Origin: Sulfitobacter sabulilitoris
GTDB lineage: Bacteria; Pseudomonadota; Alphaproteobacteria; Rhodobacterales; Rhodobacteraceae
NCBI RefSeq assembly: GCF_005887615.1
Contig: NZ_VANS01000001.1
Span: forward strand, 483,415 to 547,414
Direction: 5' to 3'
Length of the DNA: 64,000 nt
In this document: positions 8,649 to 17,276 of the stretch, piece by piece
Position numbering within the stretch: the stretch's first letter is position 1
Layout of the letters: each line of letters begins with the position of its first letter
Program-made: the position numbers and the translations under genes
Notes under the pieces: model-generated
Told to the model about the DNA's origin: nothing
Seen by the model: the letters and a program-made list of their open reading frames with translations, nothing else
The model's database searches: none

Positions 8649-9832
8649 CGGGTCAGCGCCTTTATTCCGCGGCTCAATCCTTCGAGCGTCATCGGCACCA
8701 TGGCATCGGGCCCGAAGACCTCTCTGATCATGCCGATGGAATGGGTGTAGCCCCAGTATTTCTCGGGCACGGGGTTGATCCAAAGGGTCGATGACCACTG
8801 ATCGCGCGCCCGCGCCAGCCAGACCGACCCGGCTTCGGCGTTCCAATGTTCCGAGGCGCCGCCGGGGTAGGCGACTTCGTAGGGGGACATCGACGCATCG
8901 CCCACGAAGATGCATTTGTAATCGGGGCCATAGGTGCGCAAAATCTCGTGCGTCGACACCTGCGCATCCCAGCGGCGGCGGTTGTCGCGCCACACGCCTT
9001 CGTAGAGGCAGTTGTGAAAATAGAAGTGCTCCATGTGCTTGAATTCCGCACGTGCGGCGGAAAACAGTTCTTCGACCACCTTCACATGCGCGTCCATCGA
9101 GCCGCCGACGTCGAGAAACAGCAACACCTTGACGGCATTGCGCCGCTCGGGCCGGGTTTTCACGTCAAGATAGCCATGCTCGGCCGTGGCGCGGATCGTG
9201 CCGCCCAGGTCCAGCTCCTCTTGTGCGCCATCGCGGGCCCAGCGGCGCAGACGCTTGAGCGCGACCTTGATGTTGCGGGTGCCCAGCTCGACGCTGTCGT
9301 CGAGGTTCTTGAACTCGCGCTTGTCCCAGACCTTGGTGGCGCGCTGGTGGCGGCTCTCGTTCTGGCCGATGCGCACGCCTTCGGGGTTGTAGCCATAGGC
9401 GCCGAAGGGCGATGTGCCGGCGGTGCCGATCCACTTGTTGCCCCCCTGATGACGCCCCTTTTGCTCTTCCAGCCGCTTTTTCAGCGTCTCCATCAGCTTG
9501 TCGAACCCGCCAAGCGCTTCGATCTCGGCCTTTTCCTCGGGGCTCAGGTGCTTTTCGGCCATCTTTTCCAGCCAGTCGGCGGGAATGTCCACGGCCTCCA
9601 TCACCTGCTCCATGGTGATGGCCTCGAGGCCGGAAAAACTGGCGGCGAAGGCGCGGTCGAACTTGTCGATGTTGCGCTCGTCTTTGACCATCGCGGTGCG
9701 CGCCAGGTAATAGAACGCCTCGACGTCGTAGGTGGCGAGCCCTGCGCGCATGCCTTCGAGAAAGGCCAGGAATTCACGCAGGCTTACGGGCACGGCGGCT
9801 TTGCGAAGGTTCTCGAAGAAGGGCAGGAACAT
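8645..9832 (-). CDS. VWA-domain protein, CoxE-like
   Basis: A 395-residue cytoplasmic protein with a CoxE/VWA architecture. The N-terminal helical part is MFLPFFENLRKAAVPVSLRE. A charged linker follows (EEKAEIEALGGFDKLMETLKKRL), then a VWA domain starting at LLFLDVGGSMDAHVKVVEELF. The MIDAS loop reads D-V-G-G-S rather than D-x-S-x-S, so metal binding may be altered. Such proteins pair with MoxR AAA ATPases as chaperone-like cofactor-insertion machines. The likely partner is the MoxR gene at 12025-12867, three genes upstream on the same strand. Confidence 0.87.
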   Translation of the reverse strand: MFLPFFENLRKAAVPVSLREFLAFLEGMRAGLATYDVEAFYYLARTAMVKDERNIDKFDRAFAASFSGLEAITMEQVMEAVDIPADWLEKMAEKHLSPEEKAEIEALGGFDKLMETLKKRLEEQKGRHQGGNKWIGTAGTSPFGAYGYNPEGVRIGQNESRHQRATKVWDKREFKNLDDSVELGTRNIKVALKRLRRWARDGAQEELDLGGTIRATAEHGYLDVKTRPERRNAVKVLLFLDVGGSMDAHVKVVEELFSAARAEFKHMEHFYFHNCLYEGVWRDNRRRWDAQVSTHEILRTYGPDYKCIFVGDASMSPYEVAYPGGASEHWNAEAGSVWLARARDQWSSTLWINPVPEKYWGYTHSIGMIREVFGPDAMVPMTLEGLSRGIKALTR

Positions 9833-9843
9833 CGGCGCGCCCC

Positions 9844-10011
9844 TTACAGCGCCAGGCGGTGGATCACGATGGTGGCGATCATGCCGACCAGGACGAAGGC
9901 AATCGCATAGCCGGTTGCGTATTGCGCGATGTCCTTGCCGTTGCCCTTGCGCCGGTACGCCGTAATGCCGCCAATGATGGCCCCCAGTAGTGCCGCCGCC
10001 AATACGATCAT
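9844..10011 (-). CDS. Small two-helix membrane protein, 55 aa
   Basis: A 55-codon frame starts at the ATG at 10009-10011 and ends with TAA, 11 bp before the VWA gene. The product has two hydrophobic helices, MIVLAAALLGAIIGGITAY and YAIAFVLVGMIATIVIHRLAL, joined by a polar loop RRKGNGKDIAQ. It fills the gap between the DUF2927 and VWA genes with tight spacing (21 and 11 bp), so it is very likely a real member of this group. Its function is unknown. Confidence 0.75.
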   Translation of the reverse strand: MIVLAAALLGAIIGGITAYRRKGNGKDIAQYATGYAIAFVLVGMIATIVIHRLAL

Positions 10012-10032
10012 CGTGTTCTACCCGTTCGCTTG

Positions 10033-11394
10033 TTAGGTCGGGCCGCTCCGCGGGTTCAGGGATGCGATTTCGCGCATCTTGGCCCGCACGGCCCAGTCAG
10101 GGCCAAACCCGTACCGCGCCCATCCCAGACTGTCCAGTCTGACGCGGCGCGCCTCACTGTCGCGGCCCGTCAGCGTCAGCGCCTCGGCCCGCAGCAACAT
10201 CAGCGTCGACAAGAGCGCCGCGTTTTCCGAGGCAACCGCACTGTCGATGAAGGGATCGACATGAGCCAGCGCCGTCGCACCGTCACCCGAAGCTATGGCG
10301 AAGGCGGCCAGATGCGTGGCGACATAGGCGCGGTGCAGGCGCGTGTCGGGGGAGGCGGCGTAAATACGGTCCGCCAGTTCGTATTGGGAAAGTGCCACGC
10401 CGGGGTCGGACTGCTGCACGATGCGGCCCTTGGCGTAATGCGAGAACCCCAGTCGATGATCGCGCCAGCCCGCCCGCCGTGCGATGGATATGGCGCGGTC
10501 CGCCGCGGCGCGCCGTGCGTCGGGGCTCGATCCGTGGCCAAGCGCGATCTGGATGGCGTCGCTCCAGGCGCGCGGCGTCGGGCCTGCCAGGCGCGCCTGC
10601 GTATACCTGCCGCCGGGGTTCAGGCGGGCCAGGATCTGCGGCAGCCGGGCCGCCACCTGCGCCCGTGTCATTCCGCTGCGCAATTCGGGCGCGTATGTCA
10701 TCCGCAGGATCAGCATGTCGTAGCCCGTCAGCACCGTGTGCACGTTGTCGTCGTTGAACACCGAATTCGGCAGGCGGTACAGGTCGTTGAGCGGCCCGAT
10801 GGACTGCGCCAGCTCCTCGTGCAGGCAATCGCGCACCTCTTGCGCGGAGGCATCGTTGGGCACGAAGATGGCCAGCCGGGTGCGGGTCCGCAGAAGCGCC
10901 CAATTGGTCCGGCTGCTGCGCCGTGCACCGCGGTAATCCTTGAGCGACGAGACATTGGGCGCCACGAAACAGGCGGCCTGCGGCAGAACCCGGCGAATGG
11001 CCGCGCGCGGCACCGCCTCGATCGTGATCGCGGCGGCGGGGTCGGTCGTGACGGTGACGGGCACGCCCGCCTCGGCGCGCAAGCGGCCCAGCAGACGCAT
11101 GAGGTCAGGCCCCAGAGACGCGGGCGGCTTCCCGGTGACACGCAGGGTGATCGGCCCTTCGAACCGGGTAAAGACCGGCAGCACCCGACCGCTTTCAAGG
11201 GCAAAGCTGAGGTCGAGGAAATCCTGCGCCAGATCGGTGTCGGAGGGCGCGGCAGCCGGTTGCAGGCGGGGCGCGAAGGTCTTCATCGGCGGCAAGCTGC
11301 TGTCGGCGATATTGGCGCGGGTCGGCTGATCGCCCGGGGTCGCGGGCGCGCAGGCCGACAACAGCAGAACAACAGGAAGCACCCACCCCCGCAT
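10033..11394 (-). CDS. DUF2927-domain lipoprotein
   Basis: A 453-residue protein with a lipoprotein signal MRGWVLPVVLLLSAC. The DUF2927 region (DFLDLSFALESGRVLPVFTRFEGPITLRV to CLHEELAQSIGPLNDLYRLPNSVFNDDN) includes the H-E-E-L segment that resembles a zincin-like signature. The last 170 residues look helical, in TPR style (AAADRAISIARRAGW, YELADRIYAASPDTRLHRAYV). The upstream TTG at 11400 overlaps the acetyltransferase stop, but the ATG at 11394 gives the cleaner signal peptide. It is probably envelope-located; the family function is unknown. Confidence 0.83.
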   Translation of the reverse strand: MRGWVLPVVLLLSACAPATPGDQPTRANIADSSLPPMKTFAPRLQPAAAPSDTDLAQDFLDLSFALESGRVLPVFTRFEGPITLRVTGKPPASLGPDLMRLLGRLRAEAGVPVTVTTDPAAAITIEAVPRAAIRRVLPQAACFVAPNVSSLKDYRGARRSSRTNWALLRTRTRLAIFVPNDASAQEVRDCLHEELAQSIGPLNDLYRLPNSVFNDDNVHTVLTGYDMLILRMTYAPELRSGMTRAQVAARLPQILARLNPGGRYTQARLAGPTPRAWSDAIQIALGHGSSPDARRAAADRAISIARRAGWRDHRLGFSHYAKGRIVQQSDPGVALSQYELADRIYAASPDTRLHRAYVATHLAAFAIASGDGATALAHVDPFIDSAVASENAALLSTLMLLRAEALTLTGRDSEARRVRLDSLGWARYGFGPDWAVRAKMREIASLNPRSGPT

Positions 11395-11396
11395 GG

Positions 11397-11864
11397 TCAA
11401 CGCTGGTATTTCAGAAACGGGGTGAGCGTGGCGACCCGGTCATAGAGGCGGCGGGCGGTGTGGTTGAACTCCTGCGTGTTCCAGTAGACGGTCGGATTGC
11501 CGGCGGCGTCGGCGGCGGCATAGACCGCTGCGATCAGCGCGCGGCCGATGCCCTGGCCCCGGACATGCGGGTCGGCAAAGAGGTCCTGAAGGTAGCAGAC
11601 GTTCTCGATCTTCCAGCCGTGGCGATGAAACAGGTAATGCGCGAGCCCCACCGGTTTGCCGTTCAACTCGGCGATCAGTCCGTTGAAATCCTGCGGATCA
11701 TCGCCCAAGAGACGCTGAAAATAAATGTCGTATGTCTGGGCCGGAAGGGTGGTTTCATAGAATTCGAGGTACGCGGCCCACATCCGGTCCCACTCGGCCC
11801 GGTCGGACGCGCGCAGGGGGCGCACGACGAGCCTGGATGATGGGATGCTGGATGATGTGCTCAT
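11397..11864 (-). CDS. GNAT-family N-acetyltransferase
   Basis: A 155-residue GNAT protein. Acetyl-CoA binding motif A is LQDLFADPHVRGQGIGRALI, with the R-G-Q-G-I-G pyrophosphate loop. The C-terminal YWNTQEFNHTARRLYDRVA motif is typical of GNATs acting on small amines or amino acids. It sits 2 bp before the DUF2927 start and in line with the MoxR-VWA group, so it is probably co-transcribed. The substrate is unknown. Confidence 0.85.
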   Translation of the reverse strand: MSTSSSIPSSRLVVRPLRASDRAEWDRMWAAYLEFYETTLPAQTYDIYFQRLLGDDPQDFNGLIAELNGKPVGLAHYLFHRHGWKIENVCYLQDLFADPHVRGQGIGRALIAAVYAAADAAGNPTVYWNTQEFNHTARRLYDRVATLTPFLKYQR

Positions 11865-12024
11865 GGGGGCCTCGTGCTCCGGGCCCGGACTCGCGCGGCC
11901 CGGTTGGACGCGAGGCTAGGCACTGAATAAGGCAAAATCGTGGCGGCGGGCGCGGGAAAACTCCTTGCAAGACCTTTGTCCGGAATTTCTCAGAACTCCG
12001 TGTCGCGCGCCCGGCCGCGTGCCG

Positions 12025-12867
12025 TTACCGTCGTTCGGCCCGCGCCATGAAGGCCAGACGCTCGAACAGGTGTACGTCCTGCTCGTTCTTGAGCAGTGCA
12101 CCGTGCAGCTTGGGCAGCGCGCTGGCGCCGTTCGACTTGAGATCCTCGGCGGTCATGTCCTCTGCCAGCAGCAGCTTGAGCCAGTCCAGCACCTCGGAGG
12201 TGGAGGGCTTTTTCTTCAGGCCGGCCTGATCGCGCACCTCGTAGAACTGCGTCAGCGCGGTGGTCAGCAACGCCTCCTTGATGCCGGGGTGGTGGACCTC
12301 GACGATCTGGCGCAGCGTGTCCATTTCGGGAAAGCGGATGTAGTGAAAGAAACAGCGCCGCAGGAACGCGTCGGGCAGCTCCTTTTCGTTGTTGGAGGTG
12401 ATGATCACGATGGGCCGGTTGACCGCGCGGATCGTCTCGCCGGTCTCGTAGACGTAGAATTCCATCTTGTCGAGTTCCTGCAGCAGGTCGTTGGGAAACT
12501 CGATGTCCGCCTTGTCGATCTCGTCGATCAGCAGAACGACCTTCTCGTCCGCCTCGAAGGCCTCCCACAGCTTGCCCTTGCGGATGTAGTTCTTGACGTC
12601 GTGCACGCGCTCTTCGCCCAGTTGGCTGTCGCGCAGGCGGCTGACCGCGTCGTATTCGTAAAGACCCTGCTGGGCGCGGGTGGTGGATTTGATGTTCCAC
12701 TCGATCATCCGCAGCCCCAGCGCGTTCGACACCTGCTTGGCCAGCTCGGTCTTGCCCGTGCCGGGTTCGCCCTTGACCAGAAGTGGCCGTTCCAGCGTCA
12801 CGGCCGCATTGACGGCGATTGTCAGATCGTCGGTGGCCACGTAGTCGGAAGTGCCTTCGAATTTCAT
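12025..12867 (-). CDS. MoxR-family AAA+ ATPase
   Basis: A 280-residue MoxR-type ATPase. Walker A is GEPGTGKTELA, Walker B is VVLLIDEIDKAD, sensor 1 is ITSNNEKELPDAFLRRC, and the C-terminal lid is helical. The family remodels or activates metalloprotein complexes together with a VWA protein. Here the VWA partner is at 8645-9832, downstream on the same strand. A 160-bp gap lies between this gene and the acetyltransferase, so one or two transcription units are possible. Confidence 0.9.
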   Translation of the reverse strand: MKFEGTSDYVATDDLTIAVNAAVTLERPLLVKGEPGTGKTELAKQVSNALGLRMIEWNIKSTTRAQQGLYEYDAVSRLRDSQLGEERVHDVKNYIRKGKLWEAFEADEKVVLLIDEIDKADIEFPNDLLQELDKMEFYVYETGETIRAVNRPIVIITSNNEKELPDAFLRRCFFHYIRFPEMDTLRQIVEVHHPGIKEALLTTALTQFYEVRDQAGLKKKPSTSEVLDWLKLLLAEDMTAEDLKSNGASALPKLHGALLKNEQDVHLFERLAFMARAERR

Positions 12868-13032
12868 GTCGGTGTCCTTTGGTCGGGCTTTACAAGTGCG
12901 ACGCTTTTAGCCGCAAACCGCAAGTATTGTGTAGTGACAATCTTGGCAACGTGGGATAGATGCTGGCCGCAGGGGAAACTTGGCCCGAGGACAAGTCCAG
13001 TGACAGACGTTAGCCACGTTGAGGAAAGCCAT

Positions 13033-13455
13033 ATGAAACAGGAAGTATTCCTGCCGGACAGTTATCGTCCGGCCGAAGACGAGCCATTTATGAACGACCG
13101 GCAGGTCGAGTATTTCAGACGCAAGCTGTTGAACTGGCGCACGGAACTGCTGGCCGGATCGCGTGACACCATCGAAGGCCTGCAAGACGGCACCCGCAAC
13201 ATTCCCGACGTGGCCGACCGCGCGTCGGAGGAAACCGACCGCGCGCTCGAACTGCGGACCCGTGACCGGCAGCGCAAGCTGGTCAGCAAGATCGACGCCG
13301 CGTTGCGCCGCATCGAAGAGGGCGAATTCGGCTATTGCAGCGTCACCGGCGAGCCGATTTCCCTCAAGCGTCTGGACGCGCGCCCCATCGCCACCATGAG
13401 CCTTGAGGCGCAGGAGCGTCACGAGCGCCGCGAGAAGGTGCACCGCGACGATTGA
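13033..13455 (+). CDS. dksA: RNA polymerase-binding transcription factor DksA (single-cysteine type)
   Basis: A 140-residue DksA homologue starting at the ATG after GAGGAAAGCC. The coiled-coil helices (FRRKLLNWRTELLAGSRDTIEGLQ, RDRQRKLVSKIDAALRRIEEGEFG) and the tip Asp-Ala-like region (PDVADRASEETDRA) are present. At the globular domain only Cys102 remains of the four zinc cysteines; the others align to Thr105, Ser123 and Ala126. Single-cysteine DksA proteins of this kind are known in Rhodobacter. It acts with ppGpp at the RNA polymerase secondary channel in the stringent response. A strong terminator follows. Confidence 0.93.
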   Translation: MKQEVFLPDSYRPAEDEPFMNDRQVEYFRRKLLNWRTELLAGSRDTIEGLQDGTRNIPDVADRASEETDRALELRTRDRQRKLVSKIDAALRRIEEGEFGYCSVTGEPISLKRLDARPIATMSLEAQERHERREKVHRDD

Positions 13456-13484
13456 TCCGCGCGCGGACGACAGGGATAAGACGG

Positions 13485-13514
13485 AAAGCGCCGGGCGAAA
13501 GCTGCGGCGCTTTT
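13485..13514 (+). terminator. Rho-independent terminator after dksA
   Basis: AAAGCGCCG and CGGCGCTTTT form a 9-bp stem around an 11-nt loop and run into a T tract at 13511-13514. It lies 30 bp after the dksA stop and just before the next gene. Confidence 0.85.
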
Positions 13515-13534
13515 GTCATGAGAGGGCAGGGGTG

Positions 13535-14698
13535 ATGGTGAAGAACGCGATCGTGATCGGTGCCGGGATCGGCGGGCTGGCGTGTGCGGCGGCGCTTGCG
13601 CGGCGGGGCGTCGCGGTGACGCTGCTGGAGCAGGCGGCCGCCATCACCGAGGTCGGCGCCGGGTTGCAGGTCAGCCCGAACGGACTGGCGGTGCTGCGCG
13701 CGCTGGGGGTGGCCGACGCGGTGCAGCGCGGCGGCGCGGTGCGGGCCCGGGCGGTCGTGCTGCGCGCCGAGCAGAGCGGCGACACGGTCGCGCGGCTGGA
13801 TCTGACGCGGCTGGACGCGGATCAGAGATATCTGTTCGTGCATCGCGCCGACCTGATCGCGGTATTGGCGCGCGCGGCGGCCCAGGCGAATGTGTCGGTC
13901 GAGTTGGGCAAACGGGTCCGCGCGGTGATCCCCGGCGATCTGCCGACGGTCGAGCTGGAGGATGCCAGCACCCGCCGCGCCGAATTGATCGTCGCGGCGG
14001 ACGGGGTGCAATCGCGCGGGCGCGCGGCGCTCAACGGCGCTGACGATCCGGCGTTCACCGGGCAGGTGGCGTGGCGCGCTACCGTGCCCGCCCTTGGCGA
14101 TCCGGCACCGGAGGCGACGGTGACGATGGGCGCGGGGCGCCATATTGTCAGCTATCCGGTCAAGGGCGGCAGCGCGATCAACATGGTCGCGGTGCAGGAA
14201 CGCAAGACCTGGGCCGCCGAAGGCTGGCACCACGCCGACGATCCGCAAAACCTGCGCGCGGCCTTTTCCGGTGTTCGCGGTCCGGCCGCCGACCTGTTGG
14301 CGCGGGTCGGCGATGTGGCGCTGTGGGGGCTGTTTCGCCATCCCGTCGCGCCGGTGTGGCACCGCGATGGCGTGGTCCTGCTGGGCGATGCGGCGCATCC
14401 CACGCTGCCGTTCCTGGCGCAGGGCGCCAATATGGCGCTGGAGGATGCCTGGGTGCTGGCGCAGCAGGTCACCCGGCAGGACGTGGCGCGCGGTCTGCCC
14501 GCCTATCAGGCCGCGCGCGGGCCGCGGGTGTCGCGCGTCATCGCGGCGGCCGATGGCAACGCCTGGAAATATCATTTGCGGCCCGGCCCGTTGCGGTGGG
14601 CCGCGCATGCCGCGCTGCGCACCGGCAGCCGGCTGGCGCCGGGGCGGATGATGGCGCAATTCGACTGGCTCTACCGCCACGACGTGACGGCCCCCTGA
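13535..14698 (+). CDS. FAD-dependent aromatic monooxygenase, salicylate hydroxylase-like
   Basis: A 387-residue class A flavoprotein monooxygenase. The FAD-binding GxGxxG is in NAIVIGAGIGGLACAAALA, the DG motif region is IVAADGVQSRGR, and the second FAD motif is LLGDAAHPTLPFLAQGAN. These features match NAD(P)H-dependent hydroxylases of the salicylate/6-hydroxynicotinate type. The ATG at 13535 follows GGCAGGGG. No aromatic catabolic genes lie nearby, so the substrate is open. Confidence 0.87.
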   Translation: MVKNAIVIGAGIGGLACAAALARRGVAVTLLEQAAAITEVGAGLQVSPNGLAVLRALGVADAVQRGGAVRARAVVLRAEQSGDTVARLDLTRLDADQRYLFVHRADLIAVLARAAAQANVSVELGKRVRAVIPGDLPTVELEDASTRRAELIVAADGVQSRGRAALNGADDPAFTGQVAWRATVPALGDPAPEATVTMGAGRHIVSYPVKGGSAINMVAVQERKTWAAEGWHHADDPQNLRAAFSGVRGPAADLLARVGDVALWGLFRHPVAPVWHRDGVVLLGDAAHPTLPFLAQGANMALEDAWVLAQQVTRQDVARGLPAYQAARGPRVSRVIAAADGNAWKYHLRPGPLRWAAHAALRTGSRLAPGRMMAQFDWLYRHDVTAP

Positions 14699-14722
14699 TC
14701 CGGGCCGTCAGCGCCGCGTCGG

Positions 14723-15778
14723 TCAGGCCCGGCCCGCGCGCTGCAGCATCCCGAACAAATCGCGCGGATCGTCGGGATCGGCCAGCAGATCGAGCGGATG
14801 AAACAACTGCGTCTCCGCCGCTTTTTCCCGCACGTAGCGCAGGGCGCTGAAATCCTCGATCGCGAATCCGACGCTGTCGAAGAGCGTGATCTGCTTGTCC
14901 GAGGTGCGGCCCCTGGCCTGTCCGGTCATCACCTGCCACAGCTCGGTCACCGGATGATCGGCGTCAAGCTGCTGGATCTCGCCCTCGATGCGGGTCTGTT
15001 CGGGAAATTCCACAAAGATATCCGAACGATGCAGGATCGCGGGCGCCAGTTCCGTCTTCCCCGGGCAGTCGCCGCCGATGGCATTGATGTGCACGCCGCT
15101 GCCGACCATGTTGTCGGTCAGGATAGTGGCATACTGCTTGTCGGCCGTGCAGGTGGTGATGATCTGCGCGCCCAGGATGGCCTCCTCGGCGCTGTCGCAG
15201 GGCACCACCCGCAGGCCGGATCCCGCCAGGTTGGCCGCGCATTTTCGCGTCGCCGCCGGGTCGATGTCGTAAAGCCGCACCTCTTCGATCCCGACGATGG
15301 CCTTCATCGCGATGCTCTGGAATTCCGACTGCGCGCCGTTGCCGATCATCGCCATCACCTTGCTGTCCTTCGGCGCCAGATAGCGCGCCACCAGGGCAGA
15401 GGTCGCCGCCGTGCGCATCGCTGTCAGAATCGTCATTTCCGACAACAGCACCGGATAGCCGTTGGAGACATCGGCCAGCAGGCCGAAGGCGGTCACGGTC
15501 TGCAACCCGCCCTTGGTGTTGTCGGGATGGCCGTTGACGTATTTGAAGCCATAGACCTCGCCGTCCGAGGTGGGCATCAGTTCGATCACGCCGGTGGCCG
15601 AGTGGCTGGCCACGCGGGGCGTCTTGTCGAAGACCTCCCAACGCTTGAAATCGGTCTCGATGCACTCCGCCAGCCCCTGCATCATCGGCTCAAGGCCGAC
15701 GGTGTGGATAAGCTGCATCATGTGATCGACGGAAACGAAAGGCACGAGCGCCTTGTCGGAGGGTTTGAGCTTGGTCAT
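14723..15778 (-). CDS. ocd: Ornithine cyclodeaminase
   Basis: A 351-residue protein of the ornithine cyclodeaminase/mu-crystallin family. The NAD-binding loop MIGNGAQSEFQ, the substrate segment VYGFKYVNGHP and the catalytic region INAIGGDCPGKTEL are all seen. The enzyme converts L-ornithine to L-proline and ammonia. The ATG at 15778 (MTKLKPSDK) is preferred over an upstream in-frame codon at 15817 that would reach the arginase stop. It lies 35 bp downstream of arginase, so the two enzymes form an arginine-to-proline route. Confidence 0.92.
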   Translation of the reverse strand: MTKLKPSDKALVPFVSVDHMMQLIHTVGLEPMMQGLAECIETDFKRWEVFDKTPRVASHSATGVIELMPTSDGEVYGFKYVNGHPDNTKGGLQTVTAFGLLADVSNGYPVLLSEMTILTAMRTAATSALVARYLAPKDSKVMAMIGNGAQSEFQSIAMKAIVGIEEVRLYDIDPAATRKCAANLAGSGLRVVPCDSAEEAILGAQIITTCTADKQYATILTDNMVGSGVHINAIGGDCPGKTELAPAILHRSDIFVEFPEQTRIEGEIQQLDADHPVTELWQVMTGQARGRTSDKQITLFDSVGFAIEDFSALRYVREKAAETQLFHPLDLLADPDDPRDLFGMLQRAGRA

Positions 15779-15813
15779 GGGTCGGGTCTTTCCTGAGCTG
15801 GAGCGGGCCGAGA

Positions 15814-16734
15814 TCAATAGGCGCGGGTGGGGCGGTCGAACACGCGGCGGCCAAGCGCGGAGGCGGCCAGTTCGACCATCACCTGCGCGGTGCGCCCGCG
15901 TTCATCCAGAAACGGGTTCAACTCCACCAGATCGAGCGAGGTCATGAGCCCGCTGTCGTGCAGCATCTCCATCACCAGGTGGCCCTCGCGGATGGTGGCG
16001 CCGCCGGGCACGGTGGTGCCCACCGCGGGCGCGACGGCCGGATCGAGGAAGTCCACATCCAGCGAGACGTGCAACATGCCGTTGGCGGCCTCGACACGCT
16101 CCAGGAACGCGGTCAGCGGCTTGGCGATGCCGCTTTCGTCGATTTCGCGCATGTCGACACGCTGGATCGTGGTAGCCTGCAACGCGTCGCGTTCGGGCGT
16201 GTCCACCGACCGCAGGCCGATGATGGCGATATTGTCGTGGCGCACCGGGTTTTCAATGGCGGGAAAGCCGTCGAACCCCGGTCGCCCGGTGACATAGCCC
16301 AGCGGCGTACCATGCAGGTTGCCGCTGTCGGTGCTGTCGGGCGTGTGGTAATCGCTGTGGGCGTCCAGCCACAACACAAACAACGGGCGACCTTCGGCAT
16401 CGGCGTGACGCATCGCCCCAAGAACCGTTCCCAGCGACAGGGAATGATCGCCGCCCATGAAGATCGGCAGGCCGTCCTTCATCGCCGCTTCGGATGCCTC
16501 GGCCAGCGCCTCGGTCCAGCCGATGGTTTCGGCCAGCGCGTGCAGCTTGGGATGATCGGGCGTGTCGTTGCGGTTCGGAACGACATTGCCGCGATCCTCG
16601 ACCCGGTGCCCCAGATCGGTCAGCGCGCGGGCCAGCCCGGCGGTGCGGTAGGCGTCGGGGCCCATCAGGCAGCCGGTGCGGCGCTTGCCACTGTCCACCG
16701 GCGCGCCGACGAGGATACAGGTCTCTTGGGTCAT
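15814..16734 (-). CDS. rocF: Arginase
   Basis: A 306-residue ureohydrolase. The manganese ligands are visible in MGGDHSLSLG, LWLDAHSDYHTP and SLDVDFLDP, and the substrate loop is DSTDSGNLHGTPLG. It splits arginine to ornithine and urea, feeding the ornithine cyclodeaminase gene just downstream. The start at 16734 is preceded by AAAGGACC. It is divergent from an Lrp/AsnC regulator, the usual arrangement for amino-acid-responsive control. Confidence 0.94.
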   Translation of the reverse strand: MTQETCILVGAPVDSGKRRTGCLMGPDAYRTAGLARALTDLGHRVEDRGNVVPNRNDTPDHPKLHALAETIGWTEALAEASEAAMKDGLPIFMGGDHSLSLGTVLGAMRHADAEGRPLFVLWLDAHSDYHTPDSTDSGNLHGTPLGYVTGRPGFDGFPAIENPVRHDNIAIIGLRSVDTPERDALQATTIQRVDMREIDESGIAKPLTAFLERVEAANGMLHVSLDVDFLDPAVAPAVGTTVPGGATIREGHLVMEMLHDSGLMTSLDLVELNPFLDERGRTAQVMVELAASALGRRVFDRPTRAY

Positions 16735-16758
16735 GATACGGTCCTTTTGACTGGTGTT

Positions 16759-16774
16759 GCGCATTGGTATGCGC
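16759..16774. promoter_or_regulatory. Candidate Lrp/AsnC operator
   Basis: The perfect inverted repeat GCGCA-TTGGTA-TGCGC lies in the 109-bp region between the divergent arginase and Lrp/AsnC genes. Its placement fits shared control of both promoters. The assignment rests only on position and symmetry. Confidence 0.35.
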
Positions 16775-16843
16775 CGGATCGGGGCATAGACAAGCGATCA
16801 TACCGGACATATTGAGAGGGAAGTGATCGAACCGGAGGCCAAA

Positions 16844-17269
16844 ATGGACGAAACGGACAAACGGCTGATCGCGGCGCTGCGCCACGACGCCCGCGCGCCA
16901 CTGTCTGATCTGGCCGCAGTGCTGGGGCTGTCGCGCACCACGGTGCGCGCGCGGCTGGCGCGGCTGCGCGACCGCGGCGACATCCTCGGGTTTTCGGTGG
17001 TGATGAAGGAGGACGCCCTGCGCGATCCGGTGCGCGGGCTGATGATGATCGCGATCGAAGGCCGCGGCACCGACCGGATCATCCGCCAGCTCAGCGGCAT
17101 GTCGGAGCTGCGCGCGGTGCATTCCACCAACGGCCGATGGGACGTCATTGTCGAGATCGGCACTGCCACTCTGGAGCAATTCGACCGCGTCCTGTTTCAG
17201 ATCCGCAGGCTTGACGGAGTCACCGCCAGTGAGACGAGCCTTCTTCTGTCGACCCGCATATCGGCCTGA
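16844..17269 (+). CDS. Lrp/AsnC-family transcriptional regulator
   Basis: A 141-residue regulator with an N-terminal helix-turn-helix (DETDKRLIAALRHDARAPLSD, LGLSRTTVRARLARLRDRG) and a C-terminal RAM/AsnC ligand domain (LMMIAIEGRGTD, VHSTNGRWDVIVEIGT). The ATG at 16844 with GGAGG five bases upstream is preferred over a GTG at 16823. Lrp/AsnC proteins form octamers that sense amino acids. Being divergent from arginase and ornithine cyclodeaminase, it probably activates them in response to arginine or ornithine, as known for related arginine catabolic operons. Confidence 0.9.
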   Translation: MDETDKRLIAALRHDARAPLSDLAAVLGLSRTTVRARLARLRDRGDILGFSVVMKEDALRDPVRGLMMIAIEGRGTDRIIRQLSGMSELRAVHSTNGRWDVIVEIGTATLEQFDRVLFQIRRLDGVTASETSLLLSTRISA

Positions 17270-17276
17270 CCCCGGA

